A stretch of DNA of 52,057 nucleotides, from the NCBI GenBank assembly GCA_038326775.1, contig JBBQKJ010000018.1, positions 1-52,057 on the forward strand. The letters run 5' to 3'. The position numbers were made by a program, and so were the translations under genes. Of the stretch, positions 39,829-48,452 are shown in pieces (position 1 is the stretch's first letter; the number at the start of each line of letters is the position of its first letter). The notes beneath the pieces were generated by a model. The model was not told where the DNA came from and ran no database searches. It was given only the letters and a program-made list of their open reading frames with translations. The DNA is from DYIU01 sp038326775. GTDB lineage: Bacteria; Actinomycetota; Geothermincolia; Fen-727; Anoxymicrobiaceae.

Positions 39829-40467
39829 TTGTACGACGAGGCTTACTACCGGTACCGCGAGCAGACCAGGGACTTCCGCACCGAGGCTGACCTGCTCCTG
39901 AGATTGTTGCGCCTCGAGCCGGGCTGCCGCGTGCTCGACGTCGGGTGCGGCGGCGGGGCTTTCCTGGCATGCCTCGAAGAGCGCGGCTGCGTGGCGGTCG
40001 GGGTCGACCTGCTCGAGGAGGCGGTGCAGGCAGCTCGCGAGATGGTAAGGGAAGCGACTGTTCTCCGGCTGGACGCGGTGTCGCTCCCGTTCGATGAGGG
40101 CTCATTCGATCGGCTGACGGCGCACCACCTGGTCGAGCACCTCGATGACCTGCCTGGCGCCCTCCGTGAGTGGAAACGGGTGCTCGTGCCCGGTGGGGTG
40201 ATGGCGCTGTGCACGCCCAACCGGCTGTATCCCAGCCCCAGGATATTCGACGACCCCGGCCACGTGCATATTTATGACGCGGGCGAGCTTGGCCGCACGG
40301 TTGGTGACTCCGGCTTCCACGTCGAGAAGTCGATGACCGTCTTCCCGGGCCTCTGGAAGGACAGGATAAGCGTGAAGGTCGGGGTGCCCCTTTACCCCGT
40401 CTTCCGACACCTGCCGTATTTCCGCGAGCGGGGCAGGAGCATCCTGCTCTCGGCAGCCAGGCGTTAG
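39829..40467 (+). CDS. Class I SAM methyltransferase
   Basis: 212 aa, complete. Motif I VLDVGCGGGAFLACLEERG binds SAM, GVDLLEEAV is the acidic motif II, and LTAHHLVEHLDDLPGALREWKRVLVPGGVMAL is the usual motif IV region. The short C-terminus (YFRERGRSILLSAAR) ends the core fold. It starts with TTG directly after the TAA of the acyltransferase, so the two are translationally coupled. Probably a sugar or lipid-carrier methyltransferase; acceptor unknown. Confidence 0.86.
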   Translation: MYDEAYYRYREQTRDFRTEADLLLRLLRLEPGCRVLDVGCGGGAFLACLEERGCVAVGVDLLEEAVQAAREMVREATVLRLDAVSLPFDEGSFDRLTAHHLVEHLDDLPGALREWKRVLVPGGVMALCTPNRLYPSPRIFDDPGHVHIYDAGELGRTVGDSGFHVEKSMTVFPGLWKDRISVKVGVPLYPVFRHLPYFRERGRSILLSAARR

Positions 40468-40475
40468 GGGGCTCG

Positions 40476-41693
40476 TTGGCGGAGTTCAAGGTTCTGGTCG
40501 TGAACCACGCGGTGGACATCGGCGGCGCCGAGCGGGTGCTGCTGCGGCTGCTCGACTCGCTCGACACAACGCTTTTCTCAGTCGCGCTCGCGGTGCCGTT
40601 CGACGGCCCGCTCACTGATGAGGCGCGCAAGAGGGGCGTTCCCGTCCACACCGGCCACCCCTCCCCAGGGCTCCTCGAGATAAGACGCCAATCGCTCGGG
40701 AGCGACCGCGTGGCGATAGCACGATACCCGTTCGACTTCGCGGGCTCGGTCTTGCGGCTGGCGCGGCTCGTCAGGTCGGGCGGCTTCGACCTTGTCTTAA
40801 CCAACAGCGCCAAGGCCGACGTCTACGGGACGCTCGCGGCGCGGCTGGCCCGGTGCCCCTCGGTCATAAGGCTGCACGACATCGTCGACTCCGACGCCTT
40901 CAGCGGGCTCAACATCCGGCTTCTTAAGAAATGCTCGAAGCACCTGGCGGCAATGACGCTGACCGTCTCGAGGGTCTCCGAGGACAGGATGGCCGCCATG
41001 GGCGTGCCGCGCTCGAAGCTGCTCACCGTCTACAACGGTATCGACCTCCGGGCGGAAGCACGACCGGTTGACCGCGACGCGGTGCGCCGCGAGCTCGGCA
41101 TCGAGCCGGGGGCGCCGCTGGCCGGTTTGGTGGGGCGGCTGGTCGACTGGAAGGGCCCCGACTATTTCATCAAGGCGGCGGCCAGTGTTGCCTCGGGGGT
41201 CCCCGGCTCGCGCTTCGTTCTCGTGGGCGACGCCGTTTTCGGGGAGAAGGGGTACGTCGACGAGCTCAAGGGGCTGGCGGATTCGCTCGGTCTCACCGAC
41301 AGGCTGGTCTTCACCGGTTTCCGAGACGACGTCTCGAGCATCATGTCATCGCTCGACGTGCTGGTCCACGCCTCCACACTGCCGGACCCGCTGCCCACGG
41401 TGCTCATCGAGGCGATGGCGAAGAGCCGCCCCGTGGTGGCATCCGCGGCGGGCGGCGTGCCGGAGATGGTGGAAGAGGGCGTGACCGGCTTGACGGTGCC
41501 CCCGCGTGACACCCGGGCGTTGGCGGGGGCGATGGGCGTTCTGCTCTCTGACCCGGACAGGGCCCGGGCGATGGGAGAGGCCGGCCTCGTGCGCGCGAAG
41601 CGGCTCTTCGACGTCAATACCACGACCAGGCAAATGGAGGAAGCGCTCCTTGGGGTGCTCGGAGGGCGTGGGAGGGGGACACGATGCTCATAG
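40476..41693 (+). CDS. GT4 family glycosyltransferase
   Basis: 405 aa, GT-B fold. N-terminal VDIGGAERVLLRLLDSL (the GGAE loop) and C-terminal GLVGRLVDWKGPDYFIKAAASVASG, VHASTLPDPLPTVLIEAMAKSRPVVASAAGGVPEMVEEGVTG (EX7E region reads PDPLPTVLIE, with a D at the first acid). TTG start with AGGGGG 4 nt upstream. The next GT4 starts inside its 3' end (10-nt overlap). It probably adds one sugar to the repeat unit on the cytoplasmic face; sugar unknown. Confidence 0.92.
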   Translation: MAEFKVLVVNHAVDIGGAERVLLRLLDSLDTTLFSVALAVPFDGPLTDEARKRGVPVHTGHPSPGLLEIRRQSLGSDRVAIARYPFDFAGSVLRLARLVRSGGFDLVLTNSAKADVYGTLAARLARCPSVIRLHDIVDSDAFSGLNIRLLKKCSKHLAAMTLTVSRVSEDRMAAMGVPRSKLLTVYNGIDLRAEARPVDRDAVRRELGIEPGAPLAGLVGRLVDWKGPDYFIKAAASVASGVPGSRFVLVGDAVFGEKGYVDELKGLADSLGLTDRLVFTGFRDDVSSIMSSLDVLVHASTLPDPLPTVLIEAMAKSRPVVASAAGGVPEMVEEGVTGLTVPPRDTRALAGAMGVLLSDPDRARAMGEAGLVRAKRLFDVNTTTRQMEEALLGVLGGRGRGTRCS

Positions 41694-42799
41694 GGGTCGA
41701 GGGCCGCACCCTGCAGGGCCGGAGGTACGGGGTGGCCCGCTACCTGAAAAACCTACTGGAGAATCTGGTCGCGATAGACGAGGCTAACGAGTATATAGTC
41801 TACCTCTCGGAGCCGATCGAGCCGCTGGGCTTCTCCACCAACAGGCTCGCCACGAAAGTCATGGCCTGGGGCCCCTCGCTCGCCTGGCGGCACCTGCGGC
41901 TGCCGATCGCCATGCGCTCAGACGGCGTAGACCTTCACTTCTCCCCCGCTTACTTCCTGCCACTCTTCAGGGTCTGCCCTTCGATCGTGGTGGTGCACGA
42001 CCTGACCTTCAAGGTCCATCCAGAGTGGTTCGCCCGTGACCGGAGGATGAAGTTCGATGAGATATTCTGGCGCGAGGTGAAAAAAGCGGACCGCATCCTC
42101 ACCGTTAGCGAGCACTCCGGGAGCGATATTGTGCGGCTGCTGGGCGTCGAGCCGTCCCGTGTGACGGTCATCCCGGAGGCGGCCGACGAGCATTTCCGGC
42201 CGGTTGCCGACGCGGCGCGTCTCGCCGGGGTCAGGGAGAAGTTCGGCTTGCCCGAGGGGTTCGTCTTCACCGTCGGTGCCATCCATACCAGGAGGAACCT
42301 GGAGCGGCTCATCGAGGCGCTGTCGCTAGCCCGGGGCGACACGGGCAAAGAGGTCTTCCTCCTCATCGTCGGGACCCCCGCGGAGTTCAGCCCTCCCGTT
42401 GACATCCAGGGGACCGCCGCCAGGTGCGGGCTGTCAGGCCGGGTGCTCCACGTGGATTATGTCTCCGAGGAGGACCTGCTGCTGCTCTACAACGCCTGCG
42501 GCCTGTTCGCCTACCCCTCTATCTACGAGGGGTTCGGGCTTCCGGTCGTAGAGGCAATGGCCTGCGGCGCGCCCGTGGCGTGCTCGAACGTGACCTCCAT
42601 CCCGGAGGTCGCGGGGGACGCCGCGCTTTACTTCGACCCTGAAAAAACCGAAGAGATTGCTGAGGCAATCTCGTCGGTACTGGCAGACGAAACACTGAGG
42701 AGCAGGCTGAGCAAGGCGGGTATCGAGCGGGCTTCGCTGTTCTCCTGGAGACGTACGGCCGTCGAGACGCTGGCGGTGTTCAACGAGGTGGCGGGGTGA
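41684..42799 (+). CDS. GT4 family glycosyltransferase
   Basis: 371 aa, GT-B fold. GVEGRTLQGRRYGVARYLKNLLENL at the N-terminus resembles the WbdB/mannosyltransferase-like branch; C-terminal SIYEGFGLPVVEAMACGAPVACSNVTSIPEVAGDAALYFDP carries the EX7E acid pair (EGFGLPVVE). It is similar in architecture to the GT4 at 36243. ATG start with GGAGGGGG 5 nt upstream, overlapping the preceding gene, and its stop (TGA) overlaps the next start (TGATG). Predicted cytoplasmic glycosyltransferase of the polysaccharide pathway. Confidence 0.93.
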   Translation: MLIGVEGRTLQGRRYGVARYLKNLLENLVAIDEANEYIVYLSEPIEPLGFSTNRLATKVMAWGPSLAWRHLRLPIAMRSDGVDLHFSPAYFLPLFRVCPSIVVVHDLTFKVHPEWFARDRRMKFDEIFWREVKKADRILTVSEHSGSDIVRLLGVEPSRVTVIPEAADEHFRPVADAARLAGVREKFGLPEGFVFTVGAIHTRRNLERLIEALSLARGDTGKEVFLLIVGTPAEFSPPVDIQGTAARCGLSGRVLHVDYVSEEDLLLLYNACGLFAYPSIYEGFGLPVVEAMACGAPVACSNVTSIPEVAGDAALYFDPEKTEEIAEAISSVLADETLRSRLSKAGIERASLFSWRRTAVETLAVFNEVAG

Positions 42800-43779
42800 T
42801 GAGCAAGGTGAAGGAACTGCCCTGGGCGGGGCGCAAGCCGGTGGTCAGCGCGGTCATACCCAACTGGAAGCGCAAAGACGACCTCGTCGACGCCATAGAG
42901 GCGATCAAGGCCCAGACGTACCCGATCTCCGAGATAATAGTGGTGGACAACAACTCCGCGGACGGTACCCGCGAGACCATCGAAGAGCGCTTTCCCGAGG
43001 TCAACTTCATCGCCTCGCCGCACAACATCGTCATACAGGCGCTCAACATCGGAGCGAAGACGGCGCGCGGTGACATCATCCTCCACCAGGACAACGACGG
43101 GGTGCTGGCGCCTGACGCGGTGGAGAAAATGCTGGCGGTGTTCGAGACCGACCCGGGCATCGCGGTGGTCCACTGCAAGAACCTCTACTACGAGTCGGGG
43201 GAGGTTTTCGACCCGTTCCGCTGGTTCACGCCCGCGGAGCACGATTCGAGCGGGGTGTTCGACGTGCCCAGCTTCCACGGCAACGGCGCGCTGATCCGGC
43301 GCGACGTGCTGGAGGAGACGGACTATATCGAGCCCGAGATTCTGCTTTACCAGTTCGAGCGTAACATCTCGGCCAAGGCGATAGACCGCGGCTACCGCAT
43401 CGTATATTGCCCGTCCGCCACCATCAGGCACAAGATATCACCCGTGCGCAACAGGGGCTGGAGCCTCTACATGACCATGACCGGGGGGATGTGGTTCCTG
43501 GCGCGCTTCTATCCGGTCGGCGTGGCTCTTAAGAAGACGTTCTTCTACATGGTTTTCTTCGTGCTTTTCACTATCAAACACCGCACTTTCAAGGAGTTCT
43601 ACAGGGGGCTGCTGGATACCCTGCTGGGTCTTCCGAAGGTGCTCCGGGGCAGGAATGTCGTGTCGCCCGGGACGGTAAGGATACTCGAGAGCAAGCCGTA
43701 CGAGACCTCGTTGATCAAATACGGCTCTTACGACACCGTCAGGAAGTGGCTGGCCTCGCGCGGTGGCGGGGCGGACTAA
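42799..43779 (+). CDS. GT2 family glycosyltransferase
   Basis: 326 aa, GT-A fold. AVIPNWKRKDDLVDAIEAIKAQTYPISEIIVVDNNSADGT opens the nucleotide-sugar domain, LHQDNDGVLAPDAVEKM carries the DXD-like metal site, and SFHGNGALIRRDVLEE is the acceptor/ED region. A hydrophobic stretch near residues 240-260 (TFFYMVFFVLFTI) suggests membrane association. Probably adds a sugar to the lipid-linked unit. ATG 42799 is preferred over the in-frame GTG one codon earlier because it overlaps the preceding stop. Its own stop codon lies inside element G. Confidence 0.9.
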   Translation: MSKVKELPWAGRKPVVSAVIPNWKRKDDLVDAIEAIKAQTYPISEIIVVDNNSADGTRETIEERFPEVNFIASPHNIVIQALNIGAKTARGDIILHQDNDGVLAPDAVEKMLAVFETDPGIAVVHCKNLYYESGEVFDPFRWFTPAEHDSSGVFDVPSFHGNGALIRRDVLEETDYIEPEILLYQFERNISAKAIDRGYRIVYCPSATIRHKISPVRNRGWSLYMTMTGGMWFLARFYPVGVALKKTFFYMVFFVLFTIKHRTFKEFYRGLLDTLLGLPKVLRGRNVVSPGTVRILESKPYETSLIKYGSYDTVRKWLASRGGGAD

Positions 43780-43814
43780 TGAAATCAGATCTGACCCCAA
43801 TTATTAATTATTAG
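43774..43814. repeat. GGGGTCAG-family element G (hybrid of C and E)
   Basis: The left part (GACTAATGAAATCAG) matches element C; the right part (TCTGACCCCAATTATTA) matches element E. TCAGATCTGA at its centre is palindromic. The TAA stop of the GT2 gene is at 43777-43779, inside the element. The next gene begins 10 nt after it. Confidence 0.75.
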
Positions 43815-43824
43815 TGGAGGATAG

Positions 43825-44442
43825 ATGGAAGGGAAGGGATCGTCGCATTTTGTGTCGGACTTCAAGCTGGCGGTCAAGAGGAAAGGCCTCGGCGGGTTGA
43901 CGCGGGACATCTTTCTGCACCCGGGCAACCAGGCGATCGCGCTCTACCGCGTTTACCGGTGGCTGTACCTCCGGGGGCACACGTTCCTGGCGGACATCGG
44001 TTACCGACTCAACTTCTTCCTGTGCGACGTGGAAATAAACCCGGACGCCGACATCGGGCCGGACTTCCACCTCGACCACGCGCTGAGCATTCTGATAGGG
44101 CGGAGGACCCGCCTGGGCCGCGGTGTCCGGATATACTCCCACGTCGCGGTGGGGGCCCTGGGCGCGCCGGGTACCGACCCGTTCATGGATGTGCGAGACT
44201 ACGTCCAGATCTACCACGGCGCGATGGTGGGGGGCAACTGCGTCATCGGTGAGTTCGCGCAAATAGGCCTCAACGCGGTCGTGCTGGACAGGGACATCCC
44301 TCCTTACGCTGTCGTGGTCGGCAACCCCGGGAAGGTCGTGAAGATCGGTGATGAGAAAGTGAACCCCGCCGACTACAGTGACTACAGGTACGACCCCGCC
44401 GACTACCACGGCCCCCCGTTCGAGCTGAATATCTCAGAGTAG
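43825..44442 (+). CDS. CysE-like beta-helix acetyltransferase
   Basis: 205 aa. The C-terminal two-thirds are a left-handed beta-helix acetyltransferase with clear hexapeptide turns (VEINPDADIGPDFHLDHALSILIG, TRLGRGVRIYSHVAVGA, GGNCVIGEFAQIGLNAVVL, VVVGNPGKVVKIG), close to serine acetyltransferase-type folds but probably acting on a sugar. An N-terminal helical region of ~50 residues (LYRVYRWLYLRGHTFLADIGYRL) matches the CysE-type start. ATG 43825 with GGAGG 5 nt upstream. It lies alone between element G and an AT-rich promoter region. Confidence 0.85.
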   Translation: MEGKGSSHFVSDFKLAVKRKGLGGLTRDIFLHPGNQAIALYRVYRWLYLRGHTFLADIGYRLNFFLCDVEINPDADIGPDFHLDHALSILIGRRTRLGRGVRIYSHVAVGALGAPGTDPFMDVRDYVQIYHGAMVGGNCVIGEFAQIGLNAVVLDRDIPPYAVVVGNPGKVVKIGDEKVNPADYSDYRYDPADYHGPPFELNISE

Positions 44443-44769
44443 GCGTCCCGATCGAACGGCGGCCGGGAAAAAGGAAGACGGCCGGCTCGAGTATCGCCAA
44501 GCAGACCAACCTTAGGATGATTTATTGAGCCCGCGTCTCAACCCCCCCGGCGAAGAATACCCCGATATTCCCTTAACCAACGCATTTAAGCATTACTACC
44601 AAATATTCCGTCAACATAACCCAAATGGGCGATTCGTTGACTGTCGTGGCGCGCATTTGCTAAAATCTTACACACGAGTCTAGTGATTTCTGCAGGTGCG
44701 AACGCTGGTATCGCGTTTTGTTAGGCGCGGTTCCGGATTCGCGCTTTGTTGTCTCTGGGGAGGGCCGTC
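44443..44769. other. AT-rich intergenic region with one promoter
   Basis: 327 nt without a gene between the acetyltransferase and the next GT4. The first ~60 nt are GC-rich, the middle is clearly more AT-rich than the surroundings, and one strong promoter (44637-44666) is present. No repeat of the GGGGTCAG family, tRNA or structured RNA recognised. Confidence 0.6.
44637..44666 (+). promoter_or_regulatory. Sigma70-type promoter (TTGACT-N18-TAAAAT)
   Basis: TTGACT at 44637-44642 and TAAAAT at 44661-44666, with TGC in front of the -10. Predicted start near 44673, giving a leader of ~97 nt for the GT4, sugar phosphotransferase and RmlD-like genes. Confidence 0.75.
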
Positions 44770-45969
44770 TTGAAGGTCGCGCTGGTCCACGACTGGCTGA
44801 CTAATCTCGCGGGAGCCGAGCGAGTGATCATAGCGCTTCACGAGACGTTCGCCGACGCGCCCATCTATACCTCGGTATTCATCCCCGAGTTGTTCCGCGA
44901 CCTGGCCGGCGCGGACGTCCGCACCTCGTTTTTGCAGAAGGTCCCGTACGCGAGGAAGAAGCACCAGGCGTTCCCGTTCCTCCGCACCATTGCCTTCGAG
45001 GGGTTCGACATGTCGGAGTACGACGTGGTCATCTCGAGCTGCCACGCCGAGGCGAAGGGCGTCATCACCAGGCCGGAGACGCTGCATATCTGCTACTGCT
45101 ACACCCCGATACGCTACTACTGGGGCGGCTACAACGATTACCTGGAGAGCCCCAGGTTCGGCCTGCTCAACCCGCTGGTGAAGGCCGTCATGCCTTTCAT
45201 GGCCAACTACCTGCGGGTCTGGGACCGGTGCGCCGCCGACCGTGTGGACCTCTTCGTGGCGACATGCGAAAACGTTGCCGGCAGGATCAGGAAGTACTAC
45301 CGGCGCGACTCGCGTGTCATCTACCCGCCGGTCAATACGGAGTGGCTCAAGCCGTCGGGCAAAGTGGAGGAGTTCTTCCTGGTCGCCGGCCGACAGATAC
45401 CGTACAAGCGCACCGACATCGCGATAAAGGCCTTCAACAAGCTGGGCCTGCCGCTCAAGGTCGCCGGGAACGGGAGCGAGCTGGAACACCTTAAGAGCAT
45501 CGCGCGGCCCAACATCGAGTTCCTCGGCCGTATATCCGACGACGAGCTGGCCGACGCCTACTCACGATGTCGGGCCTTCATCTTCCCCCAGGAGGAAGAC
45601 TTCGGCATAACGCCTCTCGAGGCCATGGCCGCGGGGCGGCCGGTCATCGCGTTCCGGGGTGGCGGTGCGCTGGAGACGGTGGTCGAGGGCAAGACGGGCG
45701 TGTTCTTCGATCACCAGGACGAGCAGTGCCTCATCGACGCCGTAAAAGCGTTCAAGCCCGAGGCCTTCGAGCCCGATACATTATGCGAGTACGCGAAGAG
45801 GTTCGACGTCAGCGCTTTCAAGAGCAGCTTCAAGCAGCTGGTCTCTGAGGAGTGGCAGAAGCACTGTGAGGAGCAGGGGGCGGGCGGGCACCTTTTTTCG
45901 CCAGTAACCAACGGCGAGGCCGGGCGTTATATATCGATGCAGGGGGGAGGTGGAAACCATGAAAGTTGA
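44770..45969 (+). CDS. GT4 family glycosyltransferase
   Basis: 399 aa, GT-B fold. KVALVHDWLTNLAGAERVIIALHETF (the GGAE loop variant AGAE) and C-terminal FLVAGRQIPYKRTDIAIKAFNKLGLPLKVAGNGSE, IFPQEEDFGITPLEAMAAGRPVIAFRGGGALETV (acid pair in EEDFGITPLE) are typical. The GGGGAGG motif 6 nt before TTG 44770 makes this the start. The 3' end overlaps the next gene by 11 nt. A Gly-rich, low-complexity tail (EEQGAGGHLF...QGGGGNHES) is coded by the region holding the next gene's ribosome site, so the last ~25 residues are probably unconserved. Confidence 0.92.
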   Translation: MKVALVHDWLTNLAGAERVIIALHETFADAPIYTSVFIPELFRDLAGADVRTSFLQKVPYARKKHQAFPFLRTIAFEGFDMSEYDVVISSCHAEAKGVITRPETLHICYCYTPIRYYWGGYNDYLESPRFGLLNPLVKAVMPFMANYLRVWDRCAADRVDLFVATCENVAGRIRKYYRRDSRVIYPPVNTEWLKPSGKVEEFFLVAGRQIPYKRTDIAIKAFNKLGLPLKVAGNGSELEHLKSIARPNIEFLGRISDDELADAYSRCRAFIFPQEEDFGITPLEAMAAGRPVIAFRGGGALETVVEGKTGVFFDHQDEQCLIDAVKAFKPEAFEPDTLCEYAKRFDVSAFKSSFKQLVSEEWQKHCEEQGAGGHLFSPVTNGEAGRYISMQGGGGNHES

Positions 45970-47551
45970 CCAGGAGACTGGTTTGGCGCGAGGCGTCGCC
46001 GAAAGCACCGAAATAAAGGATGTCCTGTTCGACCTCGTGGCCGAGCCACCCGTCGCGCGCGCGCAGTTGCCCCGGTACTCCGAAGAGCTTGTGGCTCCCG
46101 TCCCGCGCGAAAAGAGAAAACAGCTCACCATCGTTCTTCTGAGGATAGCGGTGGACGCGATAACGTACTTGTGCGCCGCCCGCTTCGCTTACTGGCTGCG
46201 TTTCGAGAACGCCTTCGTCGTCAGGCACTTCCCCACCGAGAACACGCTGGCCTTCAGCAACGTGTTTCTGGCGCTGCTCGTCGGGATGCCCGTGCTCCTC
46301 TTCTTCCTCAAGGCCTGCGGCATGTACGAGACGCGGGTGCGGATGCGCACCCTCGATAAACTCCCCAAGATAATAGCGGCGGCCAACGGCTTCATCATCA
46401 CTCTCCTGGTCGCCATGTTCCTGATGAACGCCTCGAGCAGCTTCCGCGGATACATAATCTTCTTCTGGTTCTCCTGCATCCTCTTCCTGTTCTTCGGAAG
46501 GACCTTGCTGCAGGTCGGCTACTCCGTGATGGGCACCACCGACGTGGTCGAGCGCAACACCCTGCTCGTGGGGGCCGGCCAGGTGGGCAAGGCTCTTGCC
46601 CTCAAGCTGGCGCAGCACCCCGAGTTCGGCCTGAAGCCCATCGGCTTCATTGACAACAACCCGCTCATCGAGCGCTTCAGCGAGCCGGAGATAATGGACC
46701 TGCGCGTCCTGGGGGGGCTGGAGGATGTCGGCAGGATCATGACCGAGAACAATGTGGAGAAGGTGATAGTGGGCTTTTCCAAGGACTCCCACGAGTCGAT
46801 GCTCGAGCTCATAACAATCTGCAACAACGCGGGTGTGGAGTGTTCGGTCCTCCCGCGGCTTTTCGAGGTAATAACAGACGAGGTCCCGGTGCGCGAGATC
46901 GGAGGAATCTCGATGGTGCCGGTGAGCAAGAAGCAGATCGCCGGTGTCAACAGGCTCGTCAAGGTGACAGAAGACTACGCTTTGGCCATACTCGGCATGA
47001 TCCTGTTCTGGCCCGTGCTCCTGGCCATCGCTATCGCGATAAAGATCGACTCTTCAGGCCCGGTCTTCTACAAGCAGACCAGGATAGGCAGGGACGGCAA
47101 GCCGTTCCCGTTCTACAAGTTCCGCTCGATGGTCCAGAACGCGGACGCGCTTCAGGCGGACCTGGTCGGGGAGACTCAACAGGAGGGCGACTGGCGTTGC
47201 TGGAAGCTCCAGGACGACCCGCGCGTGACCAGGGTCGGCAAGTTCATCCGCAAGTTCTCGCTCGACGAGGTCCCGCAGATTTTCAACGTCCTCCTGGGAA
47301 ATATGAGCATCGTCGGCCCCAGGCCGCACATCGACAAAGAGGTCGAGCAGTATGAAGAGTGGCACAGGCTCCGGCTGAACGCCAAACCGGGCATCACAGG
47401 GCTGTGGCAGGTCAACGGACGCAGCGATATTCCGTTCGACGAGATGGTCAAGTACGACCTCTACTATATCGAGTCATGGTCCCTGTGGCTGGACATCAAG
47501 ACAATACTGCGGACCGTCGCGGCAGTCCTTCACGGCAAGGGCGCCTACTGA
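45959..47551 (+). CDS. Polyprenyl-phosphate sugar phosphotransferase (WbaP/WcaJ-like)
   Basis: 530 aa, initiating enzyme: transfers sugar-1-phosphate from a nucleotide sugar to undecaprenyl phosphate. Four to five N-terminal membrane segments (about 55-180), a central Rossmann-like CoA-binding domain (NTLLVGAGQVGKALALKL), then the catalytic domain with GPVFYKQTRIGRDGKPFPFYKFRSM, LDEVPQIFNVLLGNMSIVGPRP and PGITGLWQVNGRS. The full WcaJ/WbaP layout is present. GGGAGG lies 8 nt before ATG 45959. It shares a transcript with the preceding GT4 and following RmlD-like gene. Confidence 0.95.
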   Translation: MKVDQETGLARGVAESTEIKDVLFDLVAEPPVARAQLPRYSEELVAPVPREKRKQLTIVLLRIAVDAITYLCAARFAYWLRFENAFVVRHFPTENTLAFSNVFLALLVGMPVLLFFLKACGMYETRVRMRTLDKLPKIIAAANGFIITLLVAMFLMNASSSFRGYIIFFWFSCILFLFFGRTLLQVGYSVMGTTDVVERNTLLVGAGQVGKALALKLAQHPEFGLKPIGFIDNNPLIERFSEPEIMDLRVLGGLEDVGRIMTENNVEKVIVGFSKDSHESMLELITICNNAGVECSVLPRLFEVITDEVPVREIGGISMVPVSKKQIAGVNRLVKVTEDYALAILGMILFWPVLLAIAIAIKIDSSGPVFYKQTRIGRDGKPFPFYKFRSMVQNADALQADLVGETQQEGDWRCWKLQDDPRVTRVGKFIRKFSLDEVPQIFNVLLGNMSIVGPRPHIDKEVEQYEEWHRLRLNAKPGITGLWQVNGRSDIPFDEMVKYDLYYIESWSLWLDIKTILRTVAAVLHGKGAY

Positions 47552-47573
47552 GGGGCCCGGGCGCGAACGCACT

Positions 47574-48452
47574 ATTGAGGGGGCGGAGCGGATCAAAGTA
47601 ATAATCTGTGGCGCGGCCGGCCAGCTCGGGTCCGAGCTGGTCGATGTGTTTAAGGGAGCGGGCGAGGCCGTTCACGCCTTCGACCTGGACATGGACATAA
47701 CCGACTACGGGCTCCTGGAGGAGATGGTCCCGCCGCTCGAGCCGGACCTTGTGATAAACTCCGCGGCGCATGTGGACGCCGATGAGGCCGAGCGCGATCC
47801 CGAGCTATCCTACCGCGTCAACTTCGTGGGTACCCAGAACCTCGCCCTGGTCTGCAAGTCGCTCGGCATCCCGCTGGCCTTCGTCAGCTCGGATTACGTG
47901 TTCGACGGACGCTTGGGTGGCGCTTACACGGAGTTCGACGAGCCGAATCCCCAGGGGGTCTACGGGCGGGCGAAGCTTGCGGCCGAGCGGTACATGGCCT
48001 CGTGCCTCGACGGGTACTATGTCTTCCGCACCCAGTGGCTCTTCGGCAAATACGGCAAGAGGAACTTCGTGAAGAGCATCCTGCGCAACGCGCGCGACAA
48101 AGGCAGCCTTCGGGTGGTCACCGACGAGGTGGGGACCCCGACCTCGTGCGAGGACCTGGCCCGTGTGATATACCGCGTCTCGACCTCTGGCAGGTACGGC
48201 CTCTACCACGCGACCAGCCAGGGCGTCTGCTCCCGCTTCGATTTCGCCGGGGAGATACTCCGGGCCGCCGGCTGGACCGATGTCCCGGTGGAGCCCATCC
48301 AGTACAGCGACCTGGACCTGCCCTGCCCGCGGCCGCCTTACTCGCCGCTCGACAACATGTTGTTGAGGCTCCAGGGATTCGGCTCGACGAGGGACTACCA
48401 CGAGCCGTTGAAGGAGTACGTGGACTGGCTGCTCGCCGGCGGCGAATTCTAA
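47574..48452 (+). CDS. rfbD: RmlD-like dTDP-4-dehydrorhamnose reductase
   Basis: 292 aa, short-chain reductase for deoxysugar nucleotide synthesis. The GxxGxxG nucleotide motif is GAAGQLGSELV (from residue ~15) and the catalytic YxxxK is YGRAKLAAE, with SSDYVFDGR matching RmlD. A start at the GTG at 47646 would remove the NAD(P) motif, so the TTG at 47574 or another non-ATG codon close to it must be used; its ribosome site is weak. It overlaps the convergent methyltransferase by 4 nt. RmlA, RmlB and RmlC partners lie partly elsewhere; only an RmlC-like gene is in the window. Confidence 0.87.
   Translation: MEGAERIKVIICGAAGQLGSELVDVFKGAGEAVHAFDLDMDITDYGLLEEMVPPLEPDLVINSAAHVDADEAERDPELSYRVNFVGTQNLALVCKSLGIPLAFVSSDYVFDGRLGGAYTEFDEPNPQGVYGRAKLAAERYMASCLDGYYVFRTQWLFGKYGKRNFVKSILRNARDKGSLRVVTDEVGTPTSCEDLARVIYRVSTSGRYGLYHATSQGVCSRFDFAGEILRAAGWTDVPVEPIQYSDLDLPCPRPPYSPLDNMLLRLQGFGSTRDYHEPLKEYVDWLLAGGEF

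Noticed and set aside
40476..42799. Recent duplication of glycosyltransferase genes
   Set aside because: The two tandem GT4 proteins share only family-level motifs and have different N-termini; they look like separate lineages.
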